In this document: one piece after another, positions 1-8,797 of the stretch
How the letters are laid out: every line of letters begins with the position of its first letter
Position numbering within the stretch: the stretch's first letter is position 1
Made by a program: the position numbers and the translations under genes
Notes under the pieces: model-generated
What the model saw: the letters and a program-made list of their open reading frames with translations, nothing else
Told to the model about the DNA's origin: nothing
The model's database searches: none
Assembly (NCBI RefSeq): GCF_019744875.1
Contig: NZ_JAIETU010000005.1
Span: forward strand, 992,001-1,056,000
DNA length: 64,000 nucleotides
Origin: Hyphomicrobium sp.
Lineage (GTDB): Bacteria > Pseudomonadota > Alphaproteobacteria > Rhizobiales > Hyphomicrobiaceae
Reading direction: 5' to 3'

Positions 1-2
1 AT

Positions 3-515
3 CTCATTCTTCTCAAGTGCACGAGCACCTACCCGGCGACGGCGGACAACACGAACCTCCTGACCATCCCGCACATGCGCGATCTGTTCGCGTGCCAGGT
101 CGGCCTGTCCGATCACACCATGGGGGTCGGCGTGTCGGTGGCGAGCGTCGTGCTCGGGGCGACGGTGATCGAAAAGCACTTCACGCTCTCGCGGGCCGAA
201 GGCGGCGTCGACAGCGCATTCTCGATGGAGCCGCACGAGCTTGCCCAGCTTGTGATTGAAACCGAGCGCGCCCATCAGGCGCTCGGCAACATCCGGTACG
301 GCGCGTCGGATGCGGAAAAGAAGTCGCTCCAGTTCCGCCGGTCGATCTATTTCGTGAAAGATGTGGCGGCCGGCGAGATATTGACGGAGGCGCACGTGCG
401 CATCATCCGGCCCGGCATGGGGCTGGCGCCCAAGCACATCGACAAAGTGATCGGACGCAAACTCAAGGCGGATGTCCGCCGGGGAACGCCGGTGAGCTGG
501 GATTTGCTCGCATGA
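3..515 (+). CDS. Nonulosonic acid synthase (NeuB/PseI family), C-terminal part
   Basis: The gene is cut at its 5' end by the window edge; the reading frame is open from base 3. NeuB-family enzymes condense phosphoenolpyruvate with a hexosamine to give sialic, legionaminic or pseudaminic acid. The visible part holds the end of the TIM barrel (LKCTSTYPA, VGLSDHT, IEKHFTLSR, the last a strongly conserved strand/metal-site segment) and then a C-terminal SAF (antifreeze-like) domain from about base 330 (RRSIYFVKDVAAGEIL, VIGRKLKADVRRGTPV). The wording GGVDSAFSMEP resembles pseudaminic acid synthases (PseI) more than NeuB, but N-acetylneuraminate or legionaminate synthase cannot be excluded. Its stop overlaps the next start by 4 nt (ATGA), so it is translationally coupled to the downstream sugar genes. 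Confidence 0.88.
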   Translation, partial: LILLKCTSTYPATADNTNLLTIPHMRDLFACQVGLSDHTMGVGVSVASVVLGATVIEKHFTLSRAEGGVDSAFSMEPHELAQLVIETERAHQALGNIRYGASDAEKKSLQFRRSIYFVKDVAAGEILTEAHVRIIRPGMGLAPKHIDKVIGRKLKADVRRGTPVSWDLLA

Positions 516-1537
516 CGCAACGCCCGATGCCGCGAGACGCCATTGTCGTCAATCTCGTCGCGCCGCGACAGATCGAACTTGCGCCGTTGCCGCTCGCCGC
601 CCTCTCATCCGGCGACGTGCTGTGCGAGACGCTGGTGACGGCGATTTCGCCCGGGACCGAGCTTGCAGCCTACACGGGCGCTCCGGCGTTGCGTCCCGGG
701 ATCGGCTATCCGCGCCTGCTCGGCTATTGCAACGTGGCGCGCGTTCTCGCGGTCGGCGACGCTGTGCGCGACGTCCGTGTGGGCGACCGCGTGCTCAGCT
801 TCACGTCGCATCGGAGCCATTTCGTCCTGCCGGAGTCGGGGGTGCAGGTGCGCTTGCCGCCCGACGCAAAGACCGAGGACGCGGTGTGCGCGTATCTGTT
901 TCATCTCGGCTACAACGCGGTGCTGCGGTCGGATGTGCGCGCAGGCAGCCGCGTGCTCGTCATCGGCCTTGGCGCGCTTGGTCTCACGTCGGTTCGGATG
1001 GCGGCTCTGGCGGGTGCGGATGTCGTCGGCATCTCGGATCATCCCGTGCCGGCCGGCATCGCGCGCGATTTCGGAGCGTCGGCCGTTTATAGCCGGGCGG
1101 AGTTCGAGCGGTTGCTCGAGAGCGCCGGTCATGCGCTGGCCGACGTCGTGATCGCGACAACCAACGCGTGGGCGGACTGGGATCTGGCGCTCAAGGCGGC
1201 CGCCCAACGCGGCACGATCGCGGTGCTGGGGTTTCCGGGACGCGGGGTGGAGCCTCCGCTGCGCAATCCGCTCGACAGCCGATACTTCTACACCAAGCAA
1301 CTGCGCATCGAAGCCGTGGGGTTGTCGCCGGAGAAGCCGGATGACCGGGGCTTCGCGCGATACAATGTCAAAGCCAATCTGGCGTTCATCGTCCAGCGCA
1401 TCGTCGCCGGAGATCTCGACGCGGCTGCTCTCGTCTCCGGCACCTATCGGGGTGCCGACATCGAGCGCGCCTATCAGTATCTTCTCGCCCGCAACAAGTC
1501 TCCAATCACATATACGCTCACATGGTCACAAGACTGA
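512..1537 (+). CDS. Medium-chain dehydrogenase/reductase (zinc-free MDR type)
   Basis: 341 residues. The nucleotide-binding Rossmann motif is visible as VLVIGLGALGL around residues 148-158, preceded by a GroES-like N-terminal domain. The usual catalytic-zinc Cys segment after the first beta strands is replaced by ISPGTELAAYTG, a form seen in MDR relatives that lack catalytic zinc. The gene overlaps the NeuB-family synthase by 4 nt and the following Gfo/Idh/MocA gene by 16 nt. Such MDR plus Gfo/Idh pairs occur in nonulosonate and other surface-sugar loci, so a role in making or modifying the activated sugar is inferred; the substrate is unknown. Confidence 0.8.
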   Translation: MTQRPMPRDAIVVNLVAPRQIELAPLPLAALSSGDVLCETLVTAISPGTELAAYTGAPALRPGIGYPRLLGYCNVARVLAVGDAVRDVRVGDRVLSFTSHRSHFVLPESGVQVRLPPDAKTEDAVCAYLFHLGYNAVLRSDVRAGSRVLVIGLGALGLTSVRMAALAGADVVGISDHPVPAGIARDFGASAVYSRAEFERLLESAGHALADVVIATTNAWADWDLALKAAAQRGTIAVLGFPGRGVEPPLRNPLDSRYFYTKQLRIEAVGLSPEKPDDRGFARYNVKANLAFIVQRIVAGDLDAAALVSGTYRGADIERAYQYLLARNKSPITYTLTWSQD

Positions 1538-2607
1538 ACAGCGCTGTCATCGGTTGCGGGAGAATGGGCGCGTTCACGTCCGAAAGCCTGCGTGGCCAAG
1601 TTCCGAACTTCTGGTTTCCTTTGAGCCATGCGGAGGCTGTGCTGCGTCATGAGCGGCTGCACTTGAGCGCGCTCTGCGATACGAGCGCGGAGGCGGTTGC
1701 AAAGGCCGCGAAGGCGTATCACGTCCCGGCGACCTACATCGACGCGCGCAAGCTCATAGAGGAGGTGCGGCCGCAGCTTCTGTGCATCGCGACGCGAACG
1801 GTGGGCCGCGCGGACCTCATGCTCGACGCGGCTGAGATGGGCGTTCGCGCCATGCATGTCGAGAAGCCGCTGTGCAACAGCGTGAGCGAGTTCGGGCGGC
1901 TCACGACGCTTCTCGGCAGCGGAGATGTGTTCGCCACCTACGGCGCCGTCCGGCGGTTCATGACCGTCTACCGCTTTGCCAAGGGGCTTGCGGATTCGGG
2001 ACGGTATGGGCCGCTGCGGGAGATCCGCGTGAATTTCGGCTCGGCGGCGCTCTATTGGACGCACGCGCATTCCGTTGATCTCATCTTGTTTGCGGCCGGT
2101 CAGCGCCGCGTGACGGGTGTGCAATGCCGATTGAGCGGAGCCATAGAGGGCGCTTCGCGAACCGAGATCGAGAGCGATCCGACGGTGGTGTCCGCCGCAG
2201 TCTATTTCGATGACGGCGTGGCGGGGATTGTCACCCAGTCGCTCGGCGCCGATCTCGTGCTTTGCTGCAAGGACGCCGAAATCGCTGTCCGCGCCAACGG
2301 TGGGCGCGTCGAGGTCTATGCGTCGCGCGATGGCGCTATTTTTCCGTCCGCGCGTCCGTTCGACGGCACGCTGCCGGCGGCCGACGCGGAGGGTACGTTT
2401 GCTCCGGTTTCAGAACTCGTCGGCTGCCTCGACGGCGAGGCGGGCGCCATTGCGCACAATGCGGTCAATCGGCGCGACATTCTCGAGGGCCAAAGGATCC
2501 TGTTTGCGCTGGTGCAATCGCACCTCGAAGGCTCGCGCATCGTTGAGCCGGATGCGGCAGATCCGAGCATGGTCATTCACGCGCGTACGGGTGACCGCTA
2601 TGCGTGA
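1522..2607 (+). CDS. Gfo/Idh/MocA-family NAD(P)-dependent sugar oxidoreductase
   Basis: 361 residues. The N-terminal Rossmann fold shows VIGCGRMGAF near the start (GxGxxG type) and the family signature EKPL near residue 115 (MHVEKPLCNS), whose Lys is the usual catalytic or substrate-binding residue. The C-terminal half is the mixed alpha/beta dimer domain of the family. It overlaps the MDR gene by 16 nt and lies in the nonulosonate/acetamidino-sugar operon, so it most likely oxidises or reduces a sugar or nucleotide sugar. The specific substrate cannot be told from sequence. Confidence 0.82.
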   Translation: MVTRLNSAVIGCGRMGAFTSESLRGQVPNFWFPLSHAEAVLRHERLHLSALCDTSAEAVAKAAKAYHVPATYIDARKLIEEVRPQLLCIATRTVGRADLMLDAAEMGVRAMHVEKPLCNSVSEFGRLTTLLGSGDVFATYGAVRRFMTVYRFAKGLADSGRYGPLREIRVNFGSAALYWTHAHSVDLILFAAGQRRVTGVQCRLSGAIEGASRTEIESDPTVVSAAVYFDDGVAGIVTQSLGADLVLCCKDAEIAVRANGGRVEVYASRDGAIFPSARPFDGTLPAADAEGTFAPVSELVGCLDGEAGAIAHNAVNRRDILEGQRILFALVQSHLEGSRIVEPDAADPSMVIHARTGDRYA

Positions 2608-2658
2608 GGGGCAGGTATCCGCGCAATCTCGAACGCGCCTGACGCGGGGGTGCACGGC

Positions 2659-3963
2659 ATGAGCCTGCAGACCAAGTTCCGCGCGCTGTCGCGTCTCGGG
2701 CATGCTTTCACTGTTCCGGACCGCTCTGTGGCGCGCCCTGAGGGGGACGTGGTCCTCTACTCGTGCCATGACGTCGACAGGTCCATGGTCGAGGACGGAA
2801 AGAGGTTCTCGCCGCTTCTTGAAGGTATTCGCCGAACGGTGAGCGAGCTTGGCTACAAGGCCGTCAATCTCACACATCCGTTGGCTCTGTTTCCAGGCTC
2901 CACCATCAAGGGCGGGAGCATGACTATGAACTATCGCGCGCTGGCTCTGCGCGGACGCGCGGTTGCTGCCCGATCTTTGGGGCTGGGAGGCAGCACTGCA
3001 CGCCTTGATCTAGAGATGGCGTTCTACGGTCGCCTCCTGGACCGGATCAAGCCTCGGATGCTGATCTCCATCCAACCGCCGGCCGCGTTGTGCCGGGCCG
3101 CTCGACAACGCGGCATCCTCGTCGCCGAAGCGCTGCACGGATCGAACTACAGCCTGAACAACACGATCATGACCGCGTACATGGCGGTACCGGACGATCA
3201 TCTGCCCAATGTTTTGATCAGTTTCGACGATGTGTCCCAGGCCACAATGACCACGATTTGTGCGGGACGGGACATCACGGCACTGCAAACCAACCATCCG
3301 TGGCTGCACAGCTTGCGCAAGGCGCGCGGCGCGCATTCCAGACACGCGCAGGCGCAAGGCGGACGCAAGAAGGTTCTGGTCACGCTGCAGTGGGGCTATG
3401 ACGGGGAGCGGGACTATCTCAGCAACATCATTCCGAACGGAATTCTGCATCCCGTGCTGGAGGAGGTGTTTGCAAAGGGTGCCGACGCCTATGACTTCCT
3501 CATTCGCATGCATCCGATCCAAATGAACCAGAACGGCTACCGCCATCACCGCGCCTACATCGAAGCGCTGCCGACGCGATTTCCCAATGTCGAGTGGCGG
3601 GAGGCGAGCACGCGGCCGTTGCCGCTGCTGCTCGACGAGGCGGTCGGGCACATCACCATGTCCAGCAGCTCCGTGGGCGAGGCGGCCGCCACGCGGGTGC
3701 CGTCGCTGATGATCTGCCCGACGCTGCAGCCGGGAGGCGCGCTATATGGCTTTTTCAGGGAGCTGGAAACCGAGGGGCTCGTGACGTTCGGAACACTCGA
3801 AGCAGGCGCGATTTTGGATTGGATCGGGGCGCGTGCGGCGAGCGACAAGGTGCGGGCGCCGTACGACGTCGAAAGCCGGCACGCCGAGGAGCTGGCCTTC
3901 TATCGCGCGCTTCTTGCACGGGCGGCGACAGTTTCTCCTTCTCACGCGCGGACATCCTCATGA
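2659..3963 (+). CDS. Putative surface-carbohydrate glycosyl/phosphotransferase (GT-B-like)
   Basis: 434 residues from the ATG at 2659, which has a GGGGG ribosome-binding stretch 8 nt upstream; a GTG nine bases earlier is possible but less well placed. No signal peptide or membrane segment is seen. The C-terminal half has features like the CDP-glycerol glycerophosphotransferase and capsule-transferase group: FLIRMHPIQ, then HITMSSSSVGEAAATRVPS, which looks like a nucleotide-sugar-binding Rossmann half of a GT-B fold. The N-terminal half has ISIQPPAALCRAARQRGI and EALHGSNYS. Its stop overlaps the hisH-like start by 4 nt. Assignment is by fold-level resemblance and context only. Confidence 0.55.
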   Translation: MSLQTKFRALSRLGHAFTVPDRSVARPEGDVVLYSCHDVDRSMVEDGKRFSPLLEGIRRTVSELGYKAVNLTHPLALFPGSTIKGGSMTMNYRALALRGRAVAARSLGLGGSTARLDLEMAFYGRLLDRIKPRMLISIQPPAALCRAARQRGILVAEALHGSNYSLNNTIMTAYMAVPDDHLPNVLISFDDVSQATMTTICAGRDITALQTNHPWLHSLRKARGAHSRHAQAQGGRKKVLVTLQWGYDGERDYLSNIIPNGILHPVLEEVFAKGADAYDFLIRMHPIQMNQNGYRHHRAYIEALPTRFPNVEWREASTRPLPLLLDEAVGHITMSSSSVGEAAATRVPSLMICPTLQPGGALYGFFRELETEGLVTFGTLEAGAILDWIGARAASDKVRAPYDVESRHAEELAFYRALLARAATVSPSHARTSS

Positions 3964-4565
3964 TCGTGATCGTGGATTATGGCGTCGGGAACGTGGGGTC
4001 GATCCTCAACATGCTGCGCGTCAACCGGACGCGCGCGCGTCTCAGCGCCGATCCGGCTGAGATCGAAGCGGCGGACAAGCTCATCCTTCCGGGGGTCGGG
4101 AATTTCGGCCACGGCATGGAAAAGCTCGCCGCGACCGGGCTCATTCCGCTGCTCGAACGGCACGCTCTTGAGCAGGGCAAGCCGTTGCTCGGGATCTGCC
4201 TCGGTATGCAGATGATGACGCAAGGAAGCGAGGAGAGCCCCGTTCCGGGACTTGGCTGGATCAAAGGGGCGACGCACAAATTCTCGATACCGGGTCTGCG
4301 CGTTCCGCACATGGGTTGGAATGCGGTGCGGCCGGTGGCAGGCGCGCGGCTGTTCGATCCGGCGCCCGAGAGACCCGAGCGCTTCTACTTCGTGCATAGC
4401 TACTGCGTCAGAACCGACGACCGCTCCGCCATGGCGGCCGGGTGCCTCTACGGGCAGGAGTTCGTCGCCTCTTTCGAGGTCGGCAATCTGTTCGGCGTGC
4501 AGTTTCACCCCGAGAAGAGCCAAGGTTTCGGCAAGGCACTGCTGAAGAGGTTTGCCGCTCTATGA
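3960..4565 (+). CDS. hisH: HisH-type glutamine amidotransferase subunit (surface-sugar paralogue)
   Basis: 201 residues; the start ATG at 3960 overlaps the previous stop. It is a class I glutamine amidotransferase that hydrolyses glutamine and passes ammonia to a partner synthase. The nucleophile is in GICLGMQMM and the His-Glu pair is in GVQFHPEKS; the oxyanion region reads LPGVGNF. It is directly followed, with ATGA overlaps, by a hisF-like gene and an N-acetyl-sugar amidotransferase. This trio is the one found in O-antigen loci (WbpG/HisH2/HisF2 type), where HisH-HisF feed ammonia to the sugar amidotransferase. No other histidine gene is nearby, so a role in histidine synthesis is unlikely. 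Confidence 0.9.
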   Translation: MIVIVDYGVGNVGSILNMLRVNRTRARLSADPAEIEAADKLILPGVGNFGHGMEKLAATGLIPLLERHALEQGKPLLGICLGMQMMTQGSEESPVPGLGWIKGATHKFSIPGLRVPHMGWNAVRPVAGARLFDPAPERPERFYFVHSYCVRTDDRSAMAAGCLYGQEFVASFEVGNLFGVQFHPEKSQGFGKALLKRFAAL

Positions 4566-5326
4566 CAACGCTCTTCCAACGCGTCATTCCCTGCCTGCTG
4601 CTGCAAGACCGCGGACTGGTCAAGACGCGGCGCTTTTCGCGGCCGAAGTACGTCGGCGATCCCATCAACGCCATCCGGATTTTCAACGACAAGCTCGTCG
4701 ACGAGCTGATCCTGCTCGATATCGTCGCCTCGCGGACAGGGGCTGATCCTGATTTCGAGCTGATCGCGCGCGTCGCCGGCGAATGCTTCATGCCGCTCTG
4801 CTACGGAGGCGGGATTCGCACGCTCGACCAGGCCCGCCGCATTATCGCGTGTGGGGTGGAGAAGCTCTCCTTGAACAGCGCGGCGATTGACGATCCGGAT
4901 CTCGTGCGTGCTCTGTCGCGCGAGCTGGGAGCGAGCAGCGTCGTGGCCGCCATCGATGTCAAGCGCGACTGGCGCGGCCGCCAGCGTGTCTATCATCCGG
5001 GCCGTCGGAGGTTAACGGGGCTGGATCCGGTCGAGCACTGCAAGGCTCTGGTGGATGCGGGTGCGGGTGAAATTTTCCTCAACAGCGTTGACCGCGACGG
5101 GCAGTTCTGCGGCTATGATACGGCGCTCATCGAGAAGGTGGCAGCGGCCGTCAACGTTCCGGTCATCGCTTGCGGGGGGGCCGCCGATCCCGCCGATCTC
5201 CGCACGGCGCTTCAGTGCGGCGCGTCAGCCGCTGCGGCTGGCAGCATTTTCGTGTTCTATGGTCCCCATCGGGCCGTTCTGATCAACTATCCCGACTATG
5301 CGGTGCGCGAGTTGTTGCAGACATGA
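4562..5326 (+). CDS. hisF: HisF-like ammonia-channelling subunit for sugar amidation
   Basis: 254 residues starting at the ATG at 4562, which overlaps the hisH stop. The (beta/alpha)8 barrel of HisF is recognisable (LDIVASRTG, CYGGGIRTLDQA, VAAIDVKRD, VIACGGAADPADL). In histidine-pathway HisF the first strand reads PCLDV with a catalytic Asp; here it reads PCLLLQDRG, so that Asp is replaced by Leu. The second catalytic Asp (AIDVK) is retained. This fits a paralogue that keeps the ammonia tunnel but has lost imidazole-glycerol-phosphate cyclase activity, as in the sugar-cluster HisF2 proteins. Confidence 0.9.
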   Translation: MTTLFQRVIPCLLLQDRGLVKTRRFSRPKYVGDPINAIRIFNDKLVDELILLDIVASRTGADPDFELIARVAGECFMPLCYGGGIRTLDQARRIIACGVEKLSLNSAAIDDPDLVRALSRELGASSVVAAIDVKRDWRGRQRVYHPGRRRLTGLDPVEHCKALVDAGAGEIFLNSVDRDGQFCGYDTALIEKVAAAVNVPVIACGGAADPADLRTALQCGASAAAAGSIFVFYGPHRAVLINYPDYAVRELLQT

Positions 5327-6450
5327 CGTCTAATCCTCAGGAATGCACTCATTGCGTAATGAACGCCGTCGCGTCCGACATCGTCTTTGACGACGCGGGA
5401 CGCTGCAACTTCTGCAGGGATATGTCGGTGAAGCTTGCGGCGTCGAAGCACGTCGATGCGGACGAGCGGGACAGGAGGCTGAAGGCGTTTGTAGATGAGG
5501 TCCGCGCGGCCGGGCGCGGTAAGCCTTACGATTGCATCGTTGGCCTTAGCGGTGGCGCCGACAGCGCGTTTGCGCTTTATACGGCGCGCCAGCACGGGCT
5601 TCGGCCGCTCGCCGTGCACATGGACAACGGCTGGAACTCGGAACTGGCCGTCAACAACATCGAAAACCTGGTGCGCAAGCTCAAGGTGGATCTCTACACG
5701 CATGTGGTCGACTGGCGCGAGTATCGGGCGCTCCAGCAGAGCTTTTTCGATGCGGACGTCATTGACGTCGAGCTGCTCTACGACAACGCCATGCTGGCGG
5801 TGAATTACAACCTCGCCGTCCGCTACGGGCTGAAGTATCTGCTTTCGGGTAGCAATACGAATACCGAGGGCATGCGCGTTCCACGCAATTTCAACTGGAA
5901 CAAGTTCGACCGCAAAAACCTGCTTGCGATCGCGCGGCGCGGCGGCGTCAAAGTCCGGAGCCTGCCGACCATCGGCGTGCTGCGGTACGTTTTCGATCGC
6001 GCCGTGCGCGGCATCCAATGGGTGCCGTTCCTCGACTACGTCGACTACGACAAGCAGCGGTGCATGGATTTTCTGGCTAAGGAACTCGGATACCGCCCCT
6101 ATCCCTACAAGCACTATGAGTCGATTTTCACAAGATTCTATCAGGGACATATCCTGCCGACCAAGTTCGGCATCGATAAGCGGCGCATGCATCTCTCGTC
6201 GTTGGTCTGCTCGGGGCAGATGAGCCGCGAGAAGGCCAAGGGGCTGCTCGAGCAGAGCCCCTATCCCGATCCCGACGACCTTCAAGTCGACATCGACTAC
6301 TTCCTGAAAAAAATGGGCTGGTCCGCCGAAGATCTCGATGCCTATCTGGCCCGGCCGGAACGGGCGCACGACGAATTTCCGAGCGAAGCGTGGCTCTATG
6401 ACAAATTGGCGGATTTTCATCGGCGACATTTTCCGGGAGCTGCCACATGA
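5323..6450 (+). CDS. N-acetyl sugar amidotransferase (PseA/WbpG family)
   Basis: 375 residues; the ATG at 5323 overlaps the hisF-like stop. It is an ATP-pyrophosphatase (PP-loop) enzyme expected to convert a sugar N-acetyl group into an acetamidino group using ammonia from the HisH-HisF pair. The PP-loop is GLSGGADSAFAL at about residues 73-84. Cysteine motifs CTHC and CNFC near the N-terminus are typical of the family. With the NeuB/PseI-type synthase at the start of the operon, the likely product is an acetamidino-nonulosonic acid (for example a 5- or 7-acetamidino pseudaminic or legionaminic derivative). The order synthase, then HisH, HisF and amidotransferase is seen directly; the product is inference. 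Confidence 0.88.
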   Translation: MTSNPQECTHCVMNAVASDIVFDDAGRCNFCRDMSVKLAASKHVDADERDRRLKAFVDEVRAAGRGKPYDCIVGLSGGADSAFALYTARQHGLRPLAVHMDNGWNSELAVNNIENLVRKLKVDLYTHVVDWREYRALQQSFFDADVIDVELLYDNAMLAVNYNLAVRYGLKYLLSGSNTNTEGMRVPRNFNWNKFDRKNLLAIARRGGVKVRSLPTIGVLRYVFDRAVRGIQWVPFLDYVDYDKQRCMDFLAKELGYRPYPYKHYESIFTRFYQGHILPTKFGIDKRRMHLSSLVCSGQMSREKAKGLLEQSPYPDPDDLQVDIDYFLKKMGWSAEDLDAYLARPERAHDEFPSEAWLYDKLADFHRRHFPGAAT

Positions 6451-7559
6451 CGGGGCGCATTCGCCAGAGCAGCCTCGTTCTTCTCTTCGTCTTCGCCGTT
6501 CTCGCCGTTGCTCTCGTTCTGCTTCGCGACGTGCTCTATGAAGCGCACATCAGCAGGGCGATTCTCAGCTTTTCATCTGACGGATCTGTCTACTTCGAAC
6601 ATTACGAACGCGGGTATCACAACGTCGATGTGCTCGAGAACTGGACGATCTTCCTGCGCGCGTCGCCCATCCTGTTCATGATCCTGGCCGACGGCAATCT
6701 GTTCATCATCCAGGCCGCGAACCTACTGCTCATGGCGGTCAGCATGAAAGTCGCGTTCGATTGCTTCTCGACGTTCAGCGGTCGCATGACGTTTCTGTTC
6801 TTCTCGATGATCTTTCCCTATTTCGCGTTCGGTTTCCTTGGGCTCAACAAGGAGATTTACGCGATGTGCGCCGCGATGTTTTACGGCAGCTACATGATCC
6901 GGGGGCGCCTCTGGCATCTCTTTGTGGCCATGCTGCTCGCGCTCTGCGCCCGCTACTACATGGTCGCGTCGTTTCTCATGCTTTTGTTCGCGGTGCCGCG
7001 ACGCTCAAATCCGCGCTGGTTTCTGATCGTGGGAGGGCTCGTTGCGATTTCGCTTGTGGCTCCGCTGATCAAAAGCATGGTGCCCGAGTATTCGTCCGAA
7101 AGTCTGCTCGATGATTCAGGAACCATCAGCGCGATCATGAATGCGGTCGTCGAGCAATATGGATACGCCCTGCTGTATCCGGTCAAATACGTTCTGCTGC
7201 CCACGTTGCGCCCGTTCGGCTATGTGATCGGCGATCATCAGGATGTGATCGGAGCGATGGTATCTGTGTTGAGTTTGATCATATTCTCCATTGCGGGCTG
7301 GATTTGGATGAGCGGCCGGCAGATGAGCCCCATCGTGCAGCGGCTCATCGTGGCAGGGTTCGTCGCGCCGATCCCGATGATGTGGAGCGAGATCACGCAC
7401 TGGCGCTACTATTCGTTCGTGTATTTCTTTTTCCTGTATGCCCTCGTGCTGCACAGCGAGGCCGTGTCGGCGCGGCAGGCGGAGCGGGACGCGGGGAGGA
7501 CCGAGCCTCGCACGTCCGATACCGCCACGGGCGCGGAGACTGGCTTGGTTGCACGATGA
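6447..7559 (+). CDS. Multi-pass membrane protein, putative polysaccharide polymerase (EpsG/Wzy-like)
   Basis: 370 residues, starting in a 4-nt overlap with the amidotransferase gene. It is mostly hydrophobic with about eight to nine predicted membrane spans by eye (first at about residues 9-29) and a charged polar C-terminal tail. The spacing of spans and the operon position match EpsG-like or Wzy repeat-unit polymerases, which are poorly conserved in sequence. There is no signature motif that proves this; another integral membrane function for the glycan is possible. Confidence 0.55.
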   Translation: MTGRIRQSSLVLLFVFAVLAVALVLLRDVLYEAHISRAILSFSSDGSVYFEHYERGYHNVDVLENWTIFLRASPILFMILADGNLFIIQAANLLLMAVSMKVAFDCFSTFSGRMTFLFFSMIFPYFAFGFLGLNKEIYAMCAAMFYGSYMIRGRLWHLFVAMLLALCARYYMVASFLMLLFAVPRRSNPRWFLIVGGLVAISLVAPLIKSMVPEYSSESLLDDSGTISAIMNAVVEQYGYALLYPVKYVLLPTLRPFGYVIGDHQDVIGAMVSVLSLIIFSIAGWIWMSGRQMSPIVQRLIVAGFVAPIPMMWSEITHWRYYSFVYFFFLYALVLHSEAVSARQAERDAGRTEPRTSDTATGAETGLVAR

Positions 7560-8740
7560 CCAGACTTGAAGCCACAGGCACCCGCGTGGATGAGGCTGCC
7601 GCGCTCGGGGGTGACAAGGACGAGCGGCGGCTTGCGCTGATCGGCAATCAGGCGTTCCTGATTCACAACTTCCGCGGTCCCCTGATCCAGGACATCATCG
7701 GCCGCGGCTGGCATGTTCTGGCGATGGCGCCTGACTATGACGACACCTCGCGGGCAGCCGTTCGCTCGTTGGGCGCGGAGCCGGTTGACTGGGTCTTTAC
7801 GCGGACCGGGCTCAATCCCGTTGCAGATCTCTTCGCGATGCGGCGCCTGGTGCGCATTCTCAGGGAACAGCGTGTCGCGGTCACGCTTAGCTACTTCATC
7901 AAGCCGGTCGTCTACGGCACGATCGCGGCGCGGCTGGCGGGAGTGAAGCGCCGCTACGCGCTGATCGAGGGGCTGGGATACGCGTTCATTGAAGATACGG
8001 CGGAGAGCTTCAAGAGGTCGGTGGTTCGCTCCACCGTCAAGTCGCTCTATCGCCGCGCGCTCAGCATGGCCACGGGCGTGTTCTTCCTCAACGAGGACGA
8101 TCTTTCCGATTTCAAGCGGTGGTCCCTGGTCGAGCCGAGCAAGGCGACCGTTATCGGTGCGATCGGATTGGATCTGAACGATTGGCGCCCGGCGCCTGCG
8201 GTGACCCGCCCCGTCGTTTTCCTTCTCGTCGCGCGCCTTCTGCGGGACAAGGGGATCTACGAGTACGTCGAGGCGGCCCGGCGGGTGAAGGCCACGCATC
8301 CGGAGACGTGTTTTCTGCTGCTCGGCGGCCTGGATTCAAATCCGGCGGCCATCGCCGAGGCCGTCGTGAACTCCTGGGTGGCCGAAGGCGTGATCGAGTG
8401 GCAGGGCCACGTACCCGTGCGGCCTTGGCTGGCGCAGTCGAGCGTCTTCGTGCTGCCGTCCTATCGGGAGGGTGTGCCGCGCAGTACGCAGGAGGCGATG
8501 GCGATGGCGCGGCCGGTCATTACGACCGATGCTGTCGGATGCCGGGAGACGGTCGTCGATGGAAAGAACGGCTTTCTCGTGCCCGTGCGTGATGCGGACG
8601 CCCTCGAGGCGGCGATGCGGCGCTTCGTCGACAATCCCGACATCATCGAGCCCATGGGGGCGGAAAGCCGCAAGATGGCGGAAGAGCGCTACGACGCGCG
8701 GCGCGTCAACAAAGTGATCCTCGACATCATGGAGCTTTGA
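7556..8740 (+). CDS. Glycosyltransferase family 4 protein (PglA-like)
   Basis: 394 residues from the ATG at 7556, which overlaps the upstream stop. The N-terminal domain has ALIGNQAFLIHNFRGPLI and VTLSYFIKPVVYGTIAA, typical of PglA-type transferases that add the second sugar onto an undecaprenyl-diphosphate-linked primer. The C-terminal GT-B domain has LLVARLLRDKGIYEY, then FVLPSYREGVPRS with the EGVPRSTQEAMAM donor-binding loop. A PglC-like initiating sugar transferase is convergent just downstream, which supports this role. The acceptor and donor sugars are not known. Confidence 0.82.
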   Translation: MTRLEATGTRVDEAAALGGDKDERRLALIGNQAFLIHNFRGPLIQDIIGRGWHVLAMAPDYDDTSRAAVRSLGAEPVDWVFTRTGLNPVADLFAMRRLVRILREQRVAVTLSYFIKPVVYGTIAARLAGVKRRYALIEGLGYAFIEDTAESFKRSVVRSTVKSLYRRALSMATGVFFLNEDDLSDFKRWSLVEPSKATVIGAIGLDLNDWRPAPAVTRPVVFLLVARLLRDKGIYEYVEAARRVKATHPETCFLLLGGLDSNPAAIAEAVVNSWVAEGVIEWQGHVPVRPWLAQSSVFVLPSYREGVPRSTQEAMAMARPVITTDAVGCRETVVDGKNGFLVPVRDADALEAAMRRFVDNPDIIEPMGAESRKMAEERYDARRVNKVILDIMEL

Positions 8741-8797
8741 GATCGCGCGCGACGCCCAAGCACTGCGTTGCGTGGGGCCGCTGCAAAAGGTGATCGC

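Noticed and set aside
3960-5326. HisH/HisF as histidine-synthesis genes
   Set aside because: No other his genes, the loss of the first HisF Asp and the sugar amidotransferase next door point to surface-sugar amidation.
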